From: Limnephilus marmoratus
Lineage: Eukaryota; Arthropoda; Insecta; Trichoptera; Limnephilidae
Length of the DNA: 64,000 nt
Reading direction: 5' to 3'
NCBI GenBank assembly: GCA_917880885.1
Contig: OU862916.1
Coordinates: 52,674,831-52,738,830, forward strand
The position numbers and the translations under genes were made by a program. The notes under the pieces are model-generated. The model did no database searches. It was not told the DNA's origin and was given only the letters and a program-made list of their open reading frames with translations. Position 1 is the first letter of the stretch, and each line of letters opens with the position of its first letter. Below are positions 10,237 to 20,931 of the stretch, piece by piece.

Positions 10237-10575
10237 CGGGATCAAAATCAAAATCAAAATCAAAATCATTTATTTTACAAAATTTACATTTAGTACAAAA
10301 GGTATAACTTATAGGTTATAGGTACTTATATCCTATTTCTTCCAGTTAATCTAACATGTTGTACAGATTTGAACACAAATGAAATATAAATATAAAGGTC
10401 GTGTAATACAAAGTGAATTTGTTTTAATTTATTATATAAACATAAATATAAAAACAGTTGTACCTATGTGAGGTATTCACTTAATGTGTAATGAGACCTG
10501 TTCAGAAGGAATGTTTTTAGTGATGACTTAAATCTGAGTGTATCTTGTATTTGTTTAATATCATGTGGTGATCGC
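10237..10575 (-). mobile_element. LINE 3' end with TTTTGA-type tail, copy 1
   Basis: On the minus strand a non-coding 3' UTR ends in repeated gattttgattttgatttt, the microsatellite tail seen on CR1/L2-like LINEs. The same 3' UTR recurs at 45975-46250. It is strongly 5'-truncated and holds no RT sequence. Confidence 0.65.
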
Positions 10576-10854
10576 CTTCAAGGCGATCGGCGATGGCTGA
10601 TTCGTACGAGTTGGCCCTTATCCATTTTCAATTTATTCGCGGGTCGCAGGGAGCAGGGTCCCTAAATCTTGACATTCACAAAGCACTCTTTTTAGAGGGA
10701 AGTGCCTAATTTAAAAAAAAAGTTTAACAATTGTTAAATTTGCAATCGGTGGAATCGCAAACTCATGTAATTAAATGTGTAACGCAAAATGGTATTTTTT
10801 TTAATAAAACCATTTTATAATGCAAAGAAGCAAAGCGCCGCAATCGAATATAGT

Positions 10855-10960
10855 AAAACTTCTATAACATCGTTGTGATTTGAAACTCGATGAAACGAAA
10901 AATAGCTACAATAAAAGAGACAAACACATACATCTATAGGATTTAGCCTCCGACAGAATG
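10855..10960 (+). repeat. dispersed repeat E, copy 1
   Basis: Shares ttgtgatttgaaactcgatg, aaacg and agagacaaacac...atttagcct with 24429-24530. Function unknown. A more distant relative is at 48545-48610. Confidence 0.55.
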
Positions 10961-10989
10961 AAAAAGTTTAATTCCGTATTGAGAGATCC

Positions 10990-11112
10990 ATCATTATGGA
11001 AACCGAATAATATATATTATTTATTAATATATATTATTAATAAATTATAATATTTATTAATAATATATATTTATTAATATTATAATTATATTATTCCCCC
11101 CCCCCCCCCCTT
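10990..11112. repeat. AT-only tract followed by poly(C)
   Basis: About 85 bp of nearly pure A/T (attaat/tatatt) end in a run of about 15 C at 11095-11110. Simple sequence. Confidence 0.8.
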
Positions 11113-11303
11113 TTTATGTTTTGTAACTAAATAATAAAACTAAGAAAATACCCTTACACTGTCACACTTTATTATTAATTATTATCAGTGGAAAGTTCAT
11201 AATTGGCATAATTATCATATTATTATTGTATTATTTTGTAATCTCTGATTTGCTGTCAACTTTCCCTAAAATAAATAAAATAAAATAAAATAAAATAAAA
11301 TAC
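11113..11303 (+). mobile_element. probable LINE 3' UTR with (AAAATA)n tail
   Basis: A non-coding stretch that ends in six ataaa/aaaat repeats at 11265-11303. The tail type fits target-primed reverse transcription, but no coding sequence remains. Confidence 0.35.
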
Positions 11304-11866
11304 GGGATATCGGACAATATAACTCATGCTCGCAAACCTATTTCGCCAAAATCAAGGCAAAAACACGTTTCCCGAGGACGGTGACAACCCTGCACGCACA
11401 CAAAAATAAAAATAAAAATAAAAAATACCTCTACGGGAGTATCGTAGAAGCCCAACGAAGCAGTGACATTTCTGTATTTACTAAGTGTATTACCCAAAAA
11501 CATAAGCAAGTATGTGGAAGGAATGAATTTGTAGCGAATAAATACGATATAAATATAAATAGCGAATAAATATGTAGACAAGCGATACACACATGGATAA
11601 TGAATGGGAGACCGCGCGAAGGCCTTGTCGCAGAGGATAGAAGGGCAAAGTGTACTGCCTTTAATCCATCGCCACGGCTATCGCTCGAATATTTGAACGA
11701 ATTCTCTTTGATCAAGTCGGATCCCACATGAAAACGAATGATAATCAGAAGGTTTCACTTCTACCGCATGTGAATTGCGCACTCTGATTTTTTAATATCC
11801 CCAAGGCCAAATAAAGAAATGCTATCGATTTTTTTAAGTCAGAAATATAAACAAACATATATATAT

Positions 11867-12654
11867 TAGAGATGAAACGGATATCCGGTAACTATCCGTT
11901 ATCCGGCTGGATAGTAAATTTAGGCCGGATATTCAAAAACTACGACAATTTCCTATAATAAAATACAATACATTAATCTTTTTGAGGTAAATATCAATAA
12001 AATGGATTATAATTATGACGGCTTTTATTTCAAGTCGAAAAAGTTACAAAAAAGCCATAACGCCTTCCAAAAAATTTTAATTTTCTTCTGAGATATTCAC
12101 TCTTATGATAAATACATAAATAGTAAATATCTAAACTAAAAACTTTTAGTAAAAACTTACAAAAACAGAGTAGCGAAAACTTAAATTAACATGATTAACC
12201 AAGGGAACGTACCCATACTACGTGACTCACTTTTTCAATTTTTAACACCCCCCCCCCTCCCCCGGTGACTAAAAACCTAAGGCCCCCGCCGCTCGTTGTG
12301 ACCAAGCGTGGTATTTTGAAGACCCCCCCCCCCCTTCCTGAACGGGTCACGTTCCCTAATCACCATTATAGTGAACTAAAAATCGCAAAAAACACTGAAA
12401 TTATTGAAATGATTAAATACTGACATTGCACCATAATATTTTCGCGATCACTCACGAATACTCACGATGGCAACCGAAACCGCCCGAATTGATCTGATCG
12501 CGTTCGCCGCCCCTGCGCGGCGCTAAACTCGTCACGACATGCAACGAGACAATGGGCCGAATATCCGGCCACCGGAGCCAGATATCCGGCCATCCGGTCT
12601 TGCAGCTCGCCGGATATCCGGTATCCGACCAAACAACTATCCGTTTCATCTCTA
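11867..12654. mobile_element. non-autonomous hAT-type element (788 bp)
   Basis: It begins TAGAGATGAAACGGATA and ends with the inverted TATCCGTTTCATCTCTA. An 8-bp flanking duplication is imperfect: atatatat at 11859-11866 and atatttat at 12655-12662. The ends carry several subterminal ccggatat motifs, as hAT transposase-binding repeats do. The interior is AT-rich with two poly(C) runs (12247-12262 and 12324-12336). No transposase ORF remains. Confidence 0.8.
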
Positions 12655-12664
12655 ATATTTATAA

Positions 12665-13078
12665 AAAATATCAATTTAAAATTTTGGCCAACTATTGATT
12701 TACATCGTTCGGAAAGTAAAATAATTTTTTTAAAGACAACTTTTGGTATTATATAAAAAGGAAACCTTAACATAGAAGAAACCTCAACAAAAAATTTTAT
12801 ATTTTTTAAGAAAATGCAAGAAAAGTCGTATTACATTGAGAGACTGATTCAAAACTTTGAAGAAATACTGAATTTTTCCGCTAAATCCTTTTGCGATCAG
12901 AAACCGTTGAATATTCTTTTTGTATTTTATTTAGCCAAGTGGAGAATTCGAAAAGGCTCGCGGGCGGCGCGAAATGGGCTCGCGGCTGCGATTAGAGCTC
13001 AGTTACTGTGTATTCAATTGGTAGGATTATAGTTACATTTCAATATACTTTTATAGTAAATAGAGTAAAATTATTGTT
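12665..13078. other. no recognisable feature
   Basis: A 72-codon open frame at 12814-13032 has no recognisable family and no supporting context. I do not call it a gene. Confidence 0.4.
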
Positions 13079-13079
13079 C

Positions 13080-13215
13080 TTATTTTAAAGAAAGACAAAC
13101 ATTTCCGGGTTATTTAATATTTGAAAATCTCCCGCTCCCTTCACAATAAGCGGAAAATGTTGCTTTTGCCGTGATGGAGGACTTAGCCAGCCGAAGAATC
13201 AAACAACCGCATCGC
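13080..13215 (-). mobile_element. SINE-C, tRNA-like head, copy 1
   Basis: Shares gaaagacaaacatt, tttgaaaatctcc and gatggaggacttagccagcc with 22065-22210. The minus strand gives a B-box-like tttgattcttcgg (gttcgattcctcgg in the sister copy). Confidence 0.55.
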
Positions 13216-13256
13216 AACCAAGACCCTTTAACTAAAAGACACAAACAAGAGTCTAT

Positions 13257-13487
13257 TCAGTAAGAAGAAAAACGAGTATAATTTTTAGTGTGACATGCAT
13301 GTGGAAATAGAGGAAGCAGTCTTCCCGTTGACGATTTTTCTAAAATATTTTTGATAGAGTTCAACAATTGTACTTTGTCATTAATGCTTCTTATTTCTAC
13401 TTGAAGGTTATTAAAGAAGTATTTTCCTTTGTGTGTTATAATGGTGTTGGGCAAAAGAAGTGTTAAGTTTGGGGCATACAAATACAT
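13257..13487 (-). pseudogene. possible retroelement ORF end
   Basis: A 76-residue minus-strand frame (NLTLLLPNTIITHKGKYFF, VEIRSINDKVQLLNSIKNIL) has the cadence of the tail of many LINE ORF2 proteins (x-P-x-T-x-x-T..FF...I). There is no catalytic motif, so the assignment is weak. Confidence 0.3.
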
Positions 13488-13499
13488 GTTTACGTCTAA

Positions 13500-14130
13500 T
13501 ACGATTTTTAGTTATGAATGCAACACAACTCAATAAAATAGCACATATTCGTATAGTACTAGATATTTACTATAGCTTTTGATTAAAAAAATATTTATTT
13601 TTAGTTTGGTTAGGTTCTTTGGCCTCAAACCCAAAATTATTTTTTGGGTTTGAACGGCTGTGCGGCGTTTGCAATTTGGATTTGACGCCAAAATACCCAA
13701 ATGAAATAGCACATATCCATTCTGGATATTTGTTTTACCTTTTGATAAGAAAATAATTTTTAGGTTTTGTTGTTTTAAGCAGGAAATCAACGTTGTTCCT
13801 TTTTGTGCAATCAATCTGGTTCCCATTGAAAATAACAAAAACGTGCACATTTACCCCTAAAGCTGGAACCTAAAATATATTTTACGACGATATTGAGTAT
13901 TTGTGGTGTGCATGATCCTGCATTCGTGATTTTCCGCTACAGGTTTTTTTTTAAATTCAACATGTTTTTTAAAAGAACATGAGCGAAGCTTGGTGCGGGA
14001 ATTAGTTCATAAATAAATTGTAGTAGAATATTTTCCACTCATAAGGGTGGAAGGCCAATTAAATTATTTCGCTGTGTGAATCAAAATTAAATTAAACATT
14101 AATAATTCATCATCACGGCAAACACTTATT
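13500..14130. other. no recognisable feature
   Basis: A minus-strand frame at 13530-13850 is open but has no family features. Several partly repeated phrases (aaatgaaatagcacatat at 13700 and 13535) suggest an old internal duplication. Confidence 0.35.
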
Positions 14131-14134
14131 AATA

Positions 14135-14190
14135 TGGCAGGTACGAACCTACGACCTCACAGTGGCGTACGTGGAACTTTTTCGATGTTC
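14135..14190 (-). mobile_element. tRNA-like SINE head
   Basis: The minus strand has gtgaggtcgtaggttcgtac, with a B-box-like ggttcgtacc and an upstream gtacgccactg. Short and isolated. Confidence 0.4.
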
Positions 14191-14309
14191 TAAAGAAAGA
14201 AAAAAATTGTAACCTTTGTAATTTTATTTCAGTTTTATCGTTGTAGTAAAAAAACTGAAATTTCTTCTAAAGTAATTTTTTTCTGCGATAACATGTGTCG
14301 AGAAATTCC

Positions 14310-14530
14310 TGCTTGAGAGGTACAAAGATCTCAACCAGTCTCTTCAAATCCGGCCCGCCACGCAGTCAGTGGAAGACGCATCCGCCGCCAAGATCAAAAC
14401 AAATCTCACCCCACGAACCCGGGCACCCCTGCTAAGTCATCAAATGTAGGTAACCACTTAGGGTGATCTAGGGCAGAAGTGTTGTTATATCCAATAAATG
14501 GTTATCAGGCGGCGGCTACCATTTCTCTAT
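14310..14530 (-). repeat. Rep-A copy (reverse)
   Basis: Reads ggcccgccacgcagt, gacgcatccgccgccaaga, cacccctgctaagtcatcaa and aaatggttatcaggcggcgg, i.e. the 5' half of Rep-A in reverse orientation. Confidence 0.7.
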
Positions 14531-14984
14531 CAGAAATCAATTAAGTAATGCAAAACAGAAAAAGAGATTGTTCAAAATCAAGCGCAACTCAAATTCATAT
14601 TATTGTAACCCTTTCCAGTAATTTTCACTTTTTATGTCCGCAATCACGGCTACAAAAGTAATTGACATCCGGGGGGGAGGGGAGAGTAAATTGTTCTGAT
14701 TTTTTTTTTTTAAGTTGCCGGTAACCCGGGAGTTTATTAACATGAATAGTTATTTACGTATACGTGCGCTACCCGACTCACTAGACAATATCTGTTCTGA
14801 GCCGGGTAGCATTATCTATCATTAATTGAATAGACATTTTTTTTAAATATCTTAAACAATGATAATAATAATTTTAAAATGTATTTTCTTATTCAAAATT
14901 ATTATTTTTAATGCGAAATTATTATTAAATCTCTAACCGACAGTCCTGAATTGAAAGAGCATCATAACTAGCGTCCGACCAAAA

Positions 14985-15066
14985 CAGGACTTTCCACCGA
15001 AACCGAAACCGAATCTTCGGTGTCTGTCTCAGTTTCGGCCGGAACTGAAATCGAAACCGAAACATT
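14985..15066. repeat. GTTTCGG-rich repeat, left part
   Basis: Repeated accgaaaccgaa and gtttcgg words. The same composition resumes at 19475-19560, so a GTTTCGG-type element or minisatellite was split by the LINE and the MITE. Confidence 0.7.
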
Positions 15067-15448
15067 TTTAGACATTTATTTATTTATTTATTTATTTAAA
15101 CGGCCATTGGGCTTTTACATACATTGTTATAAGTATTATTACATTAACTATATGGCATATAAAAGTTTAAGTACATATATGAATAAAATAATTATTATAT
15201 GTGTAGTACCTACATAGATGTTTTACATATAATATAGAATACCATTATGGAGAACAGTTTTTTTTTTTTTTTTTGTACTTACAAACAAAAATAACGGGAT
15301 TGAAATTAATCAGCATTAGTAGGGACTTAAGCATAATCGAAATATAAATTAAATTACAATATTAATTTGTAAAGTTACATATATATATTAAAGTTAAAAA
15401 GTCTAAAAGAAAAGAGTGAAATAGATAGAAGCTAAAAAGGGTTTTTCG

Positions 15449-18310
15449 CTATGGAATGGTGAAGTCATACATTTCAGCAAAGTGTTTATGTAGATTTCGT
15501 TTAATCACTGCTACGGAATCTCTAAATATATCAACAACATTACCAAATTTATTACCAAAATTTTGTATTCGATTTAGGGATATGTGCGCTTGATAATTTG
15601 TTTTGAAATTGTCACAGAAAAACGTGGTATTTTGTCTCGTATTTTTGGAAGGTACAAATAATTTTATTGTGGCCAGAATTTCAGGGCTGTCGATTCTATA
15701 ATTAATAATTTTATTTAGTAGAACAAGGTCGGAGATAATTCGCCTATCTGACAGCGTGATCAAATTTAGTCGGTGCATCAGCTGGATATAATTTATATTT
15801 TGGATTGGAATATTTAGTTTAAAGTTAATAAATCGTAGAAATTTGTGTTGTACCCTTTCAATATTGTTTGAGTGTATTTTATAAAAGGGGGACCAAATAG
15901 GCGAATTATACTCCATTTGACTTCTTACTAAAGATGTGTACAGTGTTTTCAAACATTCTAATGACTTGAAGTCGCATGCAGTTCTACATATAAAACCAAG
16001 CATTTTTAAGGCTTTATTTGTGATTTCATTTACATGCGGATTGAATGTTAACTGTTCATCAAATATAACACCCAAGTCCCTGATTTGAGTGACAGCTGTC
16101 AATTTTACGTTATTTAGCGAATATACATAAATTATATGATTTCGTATTTTACAAAAACGAATGACCTGACATTTTTTAATATTAAGAAACAGAGAGTTGA
16201 TGATGCACCAACGATATAGTTTATTTAAATTAAGTTGCAAAGTATAACAATCGTCTAAACTACGGATTGTTTTATATATTTTCAAGTCATCTGCGAAGAG
16301 AAGAACTTCCACATCTTTAAATATACTAACAATATCATTAATGAATAACAAAAAAAGAATTGGTCCCAGGTGAGACCCCTGAGGAACCCCACTTGTGGCT
16401 TCGAAAACGTAAGATTCCACAGATTTTATTTTCACACATAGCTCTCTTTTACTAAGATAACTATCAATCCAACTTAATAGATTACCCTTAGTGCCCAACA
16501 TACTTAATTTTTGTACAAGGATATGTCGCCTTACTTTGTCAAAGGCTTTGGAAAAATCAGTATAAATTGAATCCACCTGATGCTTCAAGGCAAGAGAATC
16601 AGTTATGTAATTTTCGTATATGATCAAGTTACTTAGAGTGGATTTACCTGAGATAAAGCCATGCTGGTTGGGTACAATAATATTATTAATTTGTTTAATA
16701 ATGACATCTAGGACTAACGATTCAAATAGTTTGGGAATAGCGGACAATATACATATTGGTCTGTAGTTTGATACATCGCTTTTATCTCCCTTTTTATGAA
16801 TAGGCGTAAGATAGCTTTTTTTCCACTGTTTTGGAAAACACCCTGACGACAAAGACTTATTAAATAGTATAAATAGTGGATAAGTCAAACTGCGAACACA
16901 AGATTTTAAATATGTTGGAGGGAAACCATCCGGTCCAGCGGATTTATTAGTATCTAATGCTTTAATAGCCTTTTCTATAGCGTTTATTTCAATAAAACAA
17001 TGGTTTAGGTTAAGTGATTCTTCAAGTGATATATCGTTTGGGATTTCATTATCAGGAATACTATCATCATAAACACTTTTGAATGAATCTGCAAAAAGAT
17101 TGACAATGCCTTCGGTACTGTCCGCACAATTGTTATTCAGATGCATAATATTAGGCAGACTACAATCATTTTTTCGCTGAGCATTAGAAAAGTGCCACAA
17201 TTTTTTTACATTATCATGAACCTCCATTTCTATTAAACTAATATAATCATTATAACATTTTTTGGACAATTCTTTGCACTGCCTTCTTAAGTTAGTAAAC
17301 GTTATATAATCATCTACGTTTCTAGATTGCTTATATATTCGGTGAGTTTGTTTTTTAGTATAAATTAATTCTTTTAATTCTTTTGAAAACCATGTGGGGT
17401 AAAAGGATGCATTAAAATTACCTTTTGGAACATGACGTTCTTTTGAAGTGTTTAGGATTGAATAAAACTGTTGGACTTGATTTTCAATATTGTTTTCATC
17501 TTCTAGAAATGACCAGTCTATATGGTCAAGATAATTAATAATATTTGTGTAGTTAGCTTTATTAAAATTGTACGATGAGGTTTTTAATTTCTCCAATTTT
17601 CTAGACACATTTGTAATAATAATATCTAACGCTGGATGGTGTTGGTCTAAAGGTAATAACAATTCATCCGATTGCTCTACCACTGTCCTTAAGTCACTAG
17701 AAAATACTAGGTCAAGCAATCGGTTATAAGAATTATGCACTTTATTAAGCTGTTTTAGTCCTAGGAAAAAAGACATATCGAGCATTTCCTTTGATTTAGC
17801 ACACTGCACTTCTGTTTCGTTAATGATCACTTCATTGTTCTTATCGAAAGACCAGTCAATTTTCGGAAGATTGTAGTCGCCTACAATTATAAATTTGGCA
17901 TTAGGATATTTATATTTGAGTGTTTCTACATCCTCGATGTGATTCTTATATATTTGCAGATCTGACATTGGTGGAATATAAGTACAGGCTATAATGATTT
18001 TTGTTGATGAAATATTTAGCATTACAAAGATGTGTTCAACGTTTTTGTGTTTAACTGGCAATTTTCTAGATGAAATGTTTTTGGATATGCACACCATTAC
18101 ACCTCCTCCTTTTGATTTGTTGCTCGTAATGGGGTCACGGTCAAGACGGTAAATGTTGAATTGGTTAAGGCCTAATTCCGATGAATTGATGTCCTCATTT
18201 AACCATGTTTCTGTTAATAACAATATATCATGTGGGATTGTGGGAGAAGTTATTTTGAGATGTTGTAATTTGGTTCTCATTCCGCGAACATTTTGATAGT
18301 ACCCAAACAA
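15449..18310 (-). CDS. LINE ORF2: APE endonuclease and reverse transcriptase
   Basis: About 953 residues, uninterrupted. Endonuclease at residues 1-240: QNVRG (5-10), TETW with catalytic Glu34, GDYN (144-147), LDLVF (199-203), DQHHP (222-226). RT at about 440-760: SAGPDG (457-462), DFSKAFDKV (585-593), SGVPQGS (640-646) and the active site FADD (672-675). The C-terminal part has RSQMEYNSPIWSP and ERVQHKFLRF, as in jockey/CR1-group ORF2. The protein should nick target DNA and prime reverse transcription there. There is no AUG in a sensible place: the first Met falls after QNVRG, and the frame is open upstream into ORF1. Expression therefore probably depends on frameshifting or reinitiation. 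Coordinates begin at a TTG that need not be the real start. Confidence 0.92.
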   Translation of the reverse strand: MFGYYQNVRGMRTKLQHLKITSPTIPHDILLLTETWLNEDINSSELGLNQFNIYRLDRDPITSNKSKGGGVMVCISKNISSRKLPVKHKNVEHIFVMLNISSTKIIIACTYIPPMSDLQIYKNHIEDVETLKYKYPNAKFIIVGDYNLPKIDWSFDKNNEVIINETEVQCAKSKEMLDMSFFLGLKQLNKVHNSYNRLLDLVFSSDLRTVVEQSDELLLPLDQHHPALDIIITNVSRKLEKLKTSSYNFNKANYTNIINYLDHIDWSFLEDENNIENQVQQFYSILNTSKERHVPKGNFNASFYPTWFSKELKELIYTKKQTHRIYKQSRNVDDYITFTNLRRQCKELSKKCYNDYISLIEMEVHDNVKKLWHFSNAQRKNDCSLPNIMHLNNNCADSTEGIVNLFADSFKSVYDDSIPDNEIPNDISLEESLNLNHCFIEINAIEKAIKALDTNKSAGPDGFPPTYLKSCVRSLTYPLFILFNKSLSSGCFPKQWKKSYLTPIHKKGDKSDVSNYRPICILSAIPKLFESLVLDVIIKQINNIIVPNQHGFISGKSTLSNLIIYENYITDSLALKHQVDSIYTDFSKAFDKVRRHILVQKLSMLGTKGNLLSWIDSYLSKRELCVKIKSVESYVFEATSGVPQGSHLGPILFLLFINDIVSIFKDVEVLLFADDLKIYKTIRSLDDCYTLQLNLNKLYRWCIINSLFLNIKKCQVIRFCKIRNHIIYVYSLNNVKLTAVTQIRDLGVIFDEQLTFNPHVNEITNKALKMLGFICRTACDFKSLECLKTLYTSLVRSQMEYNSPIWSPFYKIHSNNIERVQHKFLRFINFKLNIPIQNINYIQLMHRLNLITLSDRRIISDLVLLNKIINYRIDSPEILATIKLFVPSKNTRQNTTFFCDNFKTNYQAHISLNRIQNFGNKFGNVVDIFRDSVAVIKRNLHKHFAEMYDFTIP

Positions 18311-18312
18311 TT

Positions 18313-19023
18313 TTAGGTGCTGTTTAAGTTTTTTGGCACATTTTTTATTATTTTTGGAACAGAGTTTATGTACTTAATTGTTATGTTTGTTTCCCCATCC
18401 GCTTTTCTCGTTTCAAACTCTTTCCAAACATCCGTCATTTGTTTCCTTTGCAGCTCCGTGAGATCTTGTTTAACTTTGATGCCATTCTTCAGTTTATATT
18501 TATTTATGATTATTTGCTTAGCTTGGTATGAATCTTGCAGTTCTACTTTTAAGGGTCTGATCTTGTCAGTTTTTCTTACGCCAAGCCTATATATTTTAGA
18601 AATATTTATCTGTAATGTATCATCGATACTTTTCAACGTAGAACATACTTTATTGTTGTCATCAGATATCCTGTTAGTTTGATTCTCGTCTTCACTTTCA
18701 GGTACGTTCAGCAGAATAAGATTTTTCGAACGTAGATTCCTTTCTGTTATCTCGGTAATTGCGTCACATATTTCCATTGAAGTGGATTGAGTAGTCCCAG
18801 TTATTGCAGGTTGGTTATTGATAATATTTTTGTATGCGGATAGTTCACCTTCCATAGTCCCCATCCTTACGGCCATCTGTCCCGCGACGCCCAGTAACTC
18901 GGTAGTTTTTGGCATTATTTTTGCAAGTTGTTCTTTATTGAACTTATTAGATGAGTCGGTAATTATTAAATGTATTTGGTTAATAATTTCCTGAGCCTTC
19001 GCCATACATTGATTAGCATCCAT
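18313..19023 (-). CDS. LINE ORF1 protein (RNA-binding type)
   Basis: 236 residues from an ATG at 19023 to a TAA at 18315-18313. The N-terminal 80 residues are helical and could form a coiled coil. Residues from about 95 on read NLILLNVPESEDENQ ... SKIYRLGVRKTDKIRPLKVEL ... KQIIINKYKLKNG, the layout of the RRM-like domain of L1-type ORF1 proteins (in related proteins: a strand-forming motif, then G-R-x-x-x-x-x-R-P-L-x-V). It should bind LINE RNA as a chaperone in the RNP. The 3' end of the gene overlaps the ORF2 frame and contains a slippery heptamer (separate entry). No zinc knuckle is visible. Confidence 0.8.
   Translation of the reverse strand: MDANQCMAKAQEIINQIHLIITDSSNKFNKEQLAKIMPKTTELLGVAGQMAVRMGTMEGELSAYKNIINNQPAITGTTQSTSMEICDAITEITERNLRSKNLILLNVPESEDENQTNRISDDNNKVCSTLKSIDDTLQINISKIYRLGVRKTDKIRPLKVELQDSYQAKQIIINKYKLKNGIKVKQDLTELQRKQMTDVWKEFETRKADGETNITIKYINSVPKIIKNVPKNLNST
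18328..18334 (-). promoter_or_regulatory. A_AAA_AAC slippery heptamer between LINE ORF1 and ORF2
   Basis: On the minus strand, ORF1 codons cca-aaa-aac contain A AAA AAC in the correct phase, 13 nt before the ORF1 stop. A -1 slip continues as ctt-aaa-cag-cac-cta-aaa-ttg-ttt-ggg, exactly the ORF2 frame, without a stop. The ORF2 frame overlaps ORF1 from about 18373. I see no strong downstream stem-loop by eye. Confidence 0.6.
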
Positions 19024-19183
19024 TTTTATTTAGAGGTTCGTAATGTTAGGAAGTGAGTGATAACCCTGCACCCAGCACACTTAACTGCTTATCGCGTAGC
19101 GGGTGATAGTGTCCGGAGAGTTTCTGCGCTGCTTGCACTTACGGGTGATAGTGACCTATTATGATGTCGCACCGCTCACATGA

Positions 19184-19472
19184 CATGTTAAAAATCGATG
19201 GTTTACTTTTATTAAGCTAATTTTTTGCACTTATTCAGACGTTAACACGTGATAAATTAAATAAATAAATAAAAAAAACAATAATTAAGTAGCAGTTAAC
19301 AGTTTTGTTATTTTTTATAAATTTTGTTGGTTTTAAAGAAGAAACAATATATTTTTTTTCAAATACTTCAATTATTATTTTTTTATTTATTTAATTTAAC
19401 ACGTGTTATCATGTATGATAAGTGTAAAAAATAAGCCAAATAACAGTAAACAATCGATTTTTAACATGTAAA
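19184..19472. mobile_element. foldback MITE with about 88-bp inverted arms
   Basis: Arms 19184-19272 and 19383-19472 are reverse complements at roughly 85% (outer ends catgttaaaaatcgat...atcgatttttaacatg, inner ends at aatttaaataaata). The centre is AT-rich with no ORF. It adjoins the LINE 5' end on the left and GTTTCGG repeat on the right. Confidence 0.75.
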
Positions 19473-19474
19473 AA

Positions 19475-19560
19475 ATTTCGGTTTCAGCAGATTTTCTGCC
19501 GAAACCGAAACTGATGCCGAAACTTGCCGAAACCGAAACCGAACCTTCAGTAGGTCACTA
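19475..19560. repeat. GTTTCGG-rich repeat, right part
   Basis: Words such as atttcggtttcagcag and ccgaaaccgaaac match the type at 14985-15066. It is likely the continuation of one element interrupted by about 4.4 kb. Confidence 0.65.
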
Positions 19561-19839
19561 ATCATAACCATTTCAAGCAAATATAATTTTGAATATAACA
19601 ATAATTTCAAAACCTACATAATTTTTTTATTTACAAGCCAATACCTAGAACTCAACGATTTTCAAATAACAATGCTAATTTATGAATGCATATAGGTACT
19701 TGATGTTGACAATTTTGCACGATTATACTTGGTATCAAGTTACCTTTCTTAACATATTATCATTCCGTTTACAGAATGTTCTCTGTTAACATAACTATTA
19801 CACGAGTACACATTTCTTTTTATACTTCTTCTCAATTCT

Positions 19840-20030
19840 ATTTTTTGTGAGAAACCAAAACAAAAAAAACCATCTGTATCTCTTATGTATTAATATTTGT
19901 CTCATTCATTCTTACTTTGTCTTAATACTACTGATACCCTTCTTTGTACCACTGTAACTTATAATCTTATCATTGTAATGTATAAGCCTTGTATGGCATT
20001 AAATAAATAAGTAAATAAAATCAAGGTAAA
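19840..20030 (+). mobile_element. probable LINE 3' UTR and tail
   Basis: Non-coding, ending in gtataagccttgtatggcat followed by taaataaataagtaaataaa, a common insect LINE 3' end. No RT sequence remains. Confidence 0.45.
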
Positions 20031-20356
20031 ATAATGGCGATGTGATCGTCAATCAAACGTGATGAAGCTTGAATCAATTCAAAATAACAATATTACTAAA
20101 CTGTATAGAATTCAAACTAAACGTCCAAATTACCAACCACACAATTTCTGTCGGAATTTCGTAGAATTCGTCAACTGCCCGTCACTGCTACCTAATATTA
20201 TTCTACCGCGCTATATAAACTAATTATGCCTGTTTTCCTAAGTCATTAGGGTTGAAATAATGTTCATAGTATTTCCCTCGCATTTAGAATGAACCCCAGA
20301 ACATTTTGAAATAAACTTGTACGAGCTTTCGTGACCAATTATTGTTATTGGAACGA

Positions 20357-20656
20357 GAAAATAAATATCGCGAATGGGTAAACATGTATCTTTGTTTTAT
20401 TGGAGTGAATAACATTAATTATTATAAAAATTAAATATTAAAAAAATGCGTAGATGCAGTTTTAGTAACCGACCATTGCAATTCTGAGATTACGAGGTCA
20501 GATGTGTGTCGTTCGAATTTCTACAGATTTCTTACATATCTCCCTTAAACATGGTTAGTTTTAAAGTTAGTTTTGAAGATAATATCTAGACATTACTCGC
20601 GCCGAAACGCAAATTCTATAAAATTCCCTGGATAGAAAAAAATCGCAAAGGGTGAT
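20357..20656 (+). repeat. repeat F, copy 1 of a local duplication
   Basis: About 300 bp from aataaatatcgcgaatgggt to agaaaaaaatcgcaaag are repeated at 20932-21228, 575 bp downstream, with a few substitutions and one 9-bp length change. Confidence 0.9.
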
Positions 20657-20931
20657 GACCGTGGCCGGTTATCATCATTACCTCTGGACTCCGTTGTATG
20701 GATCCAGATTCCTTGTGATGGTGATCTCAGTACAGGGTGAGGTTGACAATAATAAGTCGTGGGTAGACTATTGTGGTTTATTCCGAGATTACGTACAGGG
20801 GTGCTTCGTAGGAAGCCTAAATGCAAAGAGGACGAATGGACAACATTCACAACCTTTTATACGTTACTCATGCTGTCTCACTCATACACGCATGCCTCTT
20901 TTATACCGCAAGACATACGTTCACCACATGG

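Larger units (their letters stand above)
15069..19180 (-). mobile_element. almost full-length two-ORF LINE
   Basis: On the minus strand: a 5' UTR of at most about 160 bp (19024 to about 19180, boundary uncertain), ORF1 (19023-18313), ORF2 (18310-15449, frame continuous from further up), a 3' UTR and an (AAAT)n tail at 15069-15095. APE-type endonuclease and RT with FADD place it with jockey/CR1-group LINEs; I cannot settle the clade. Both ORFs lack internal stops, so this copy may be young and perhaps active. I did not find a convincing target-site duplication. Confidence 0.9.

Noticed and set aside
12452..12773. Minus-strand ORFs at the hAT right end
   Set aside because: They run across the hAT terminus and its flank, so they cannot be one gene.
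18317..18682. 121-codon plus-strand ORF
   Set aside because: Antisense shadow of LINE ORF1.
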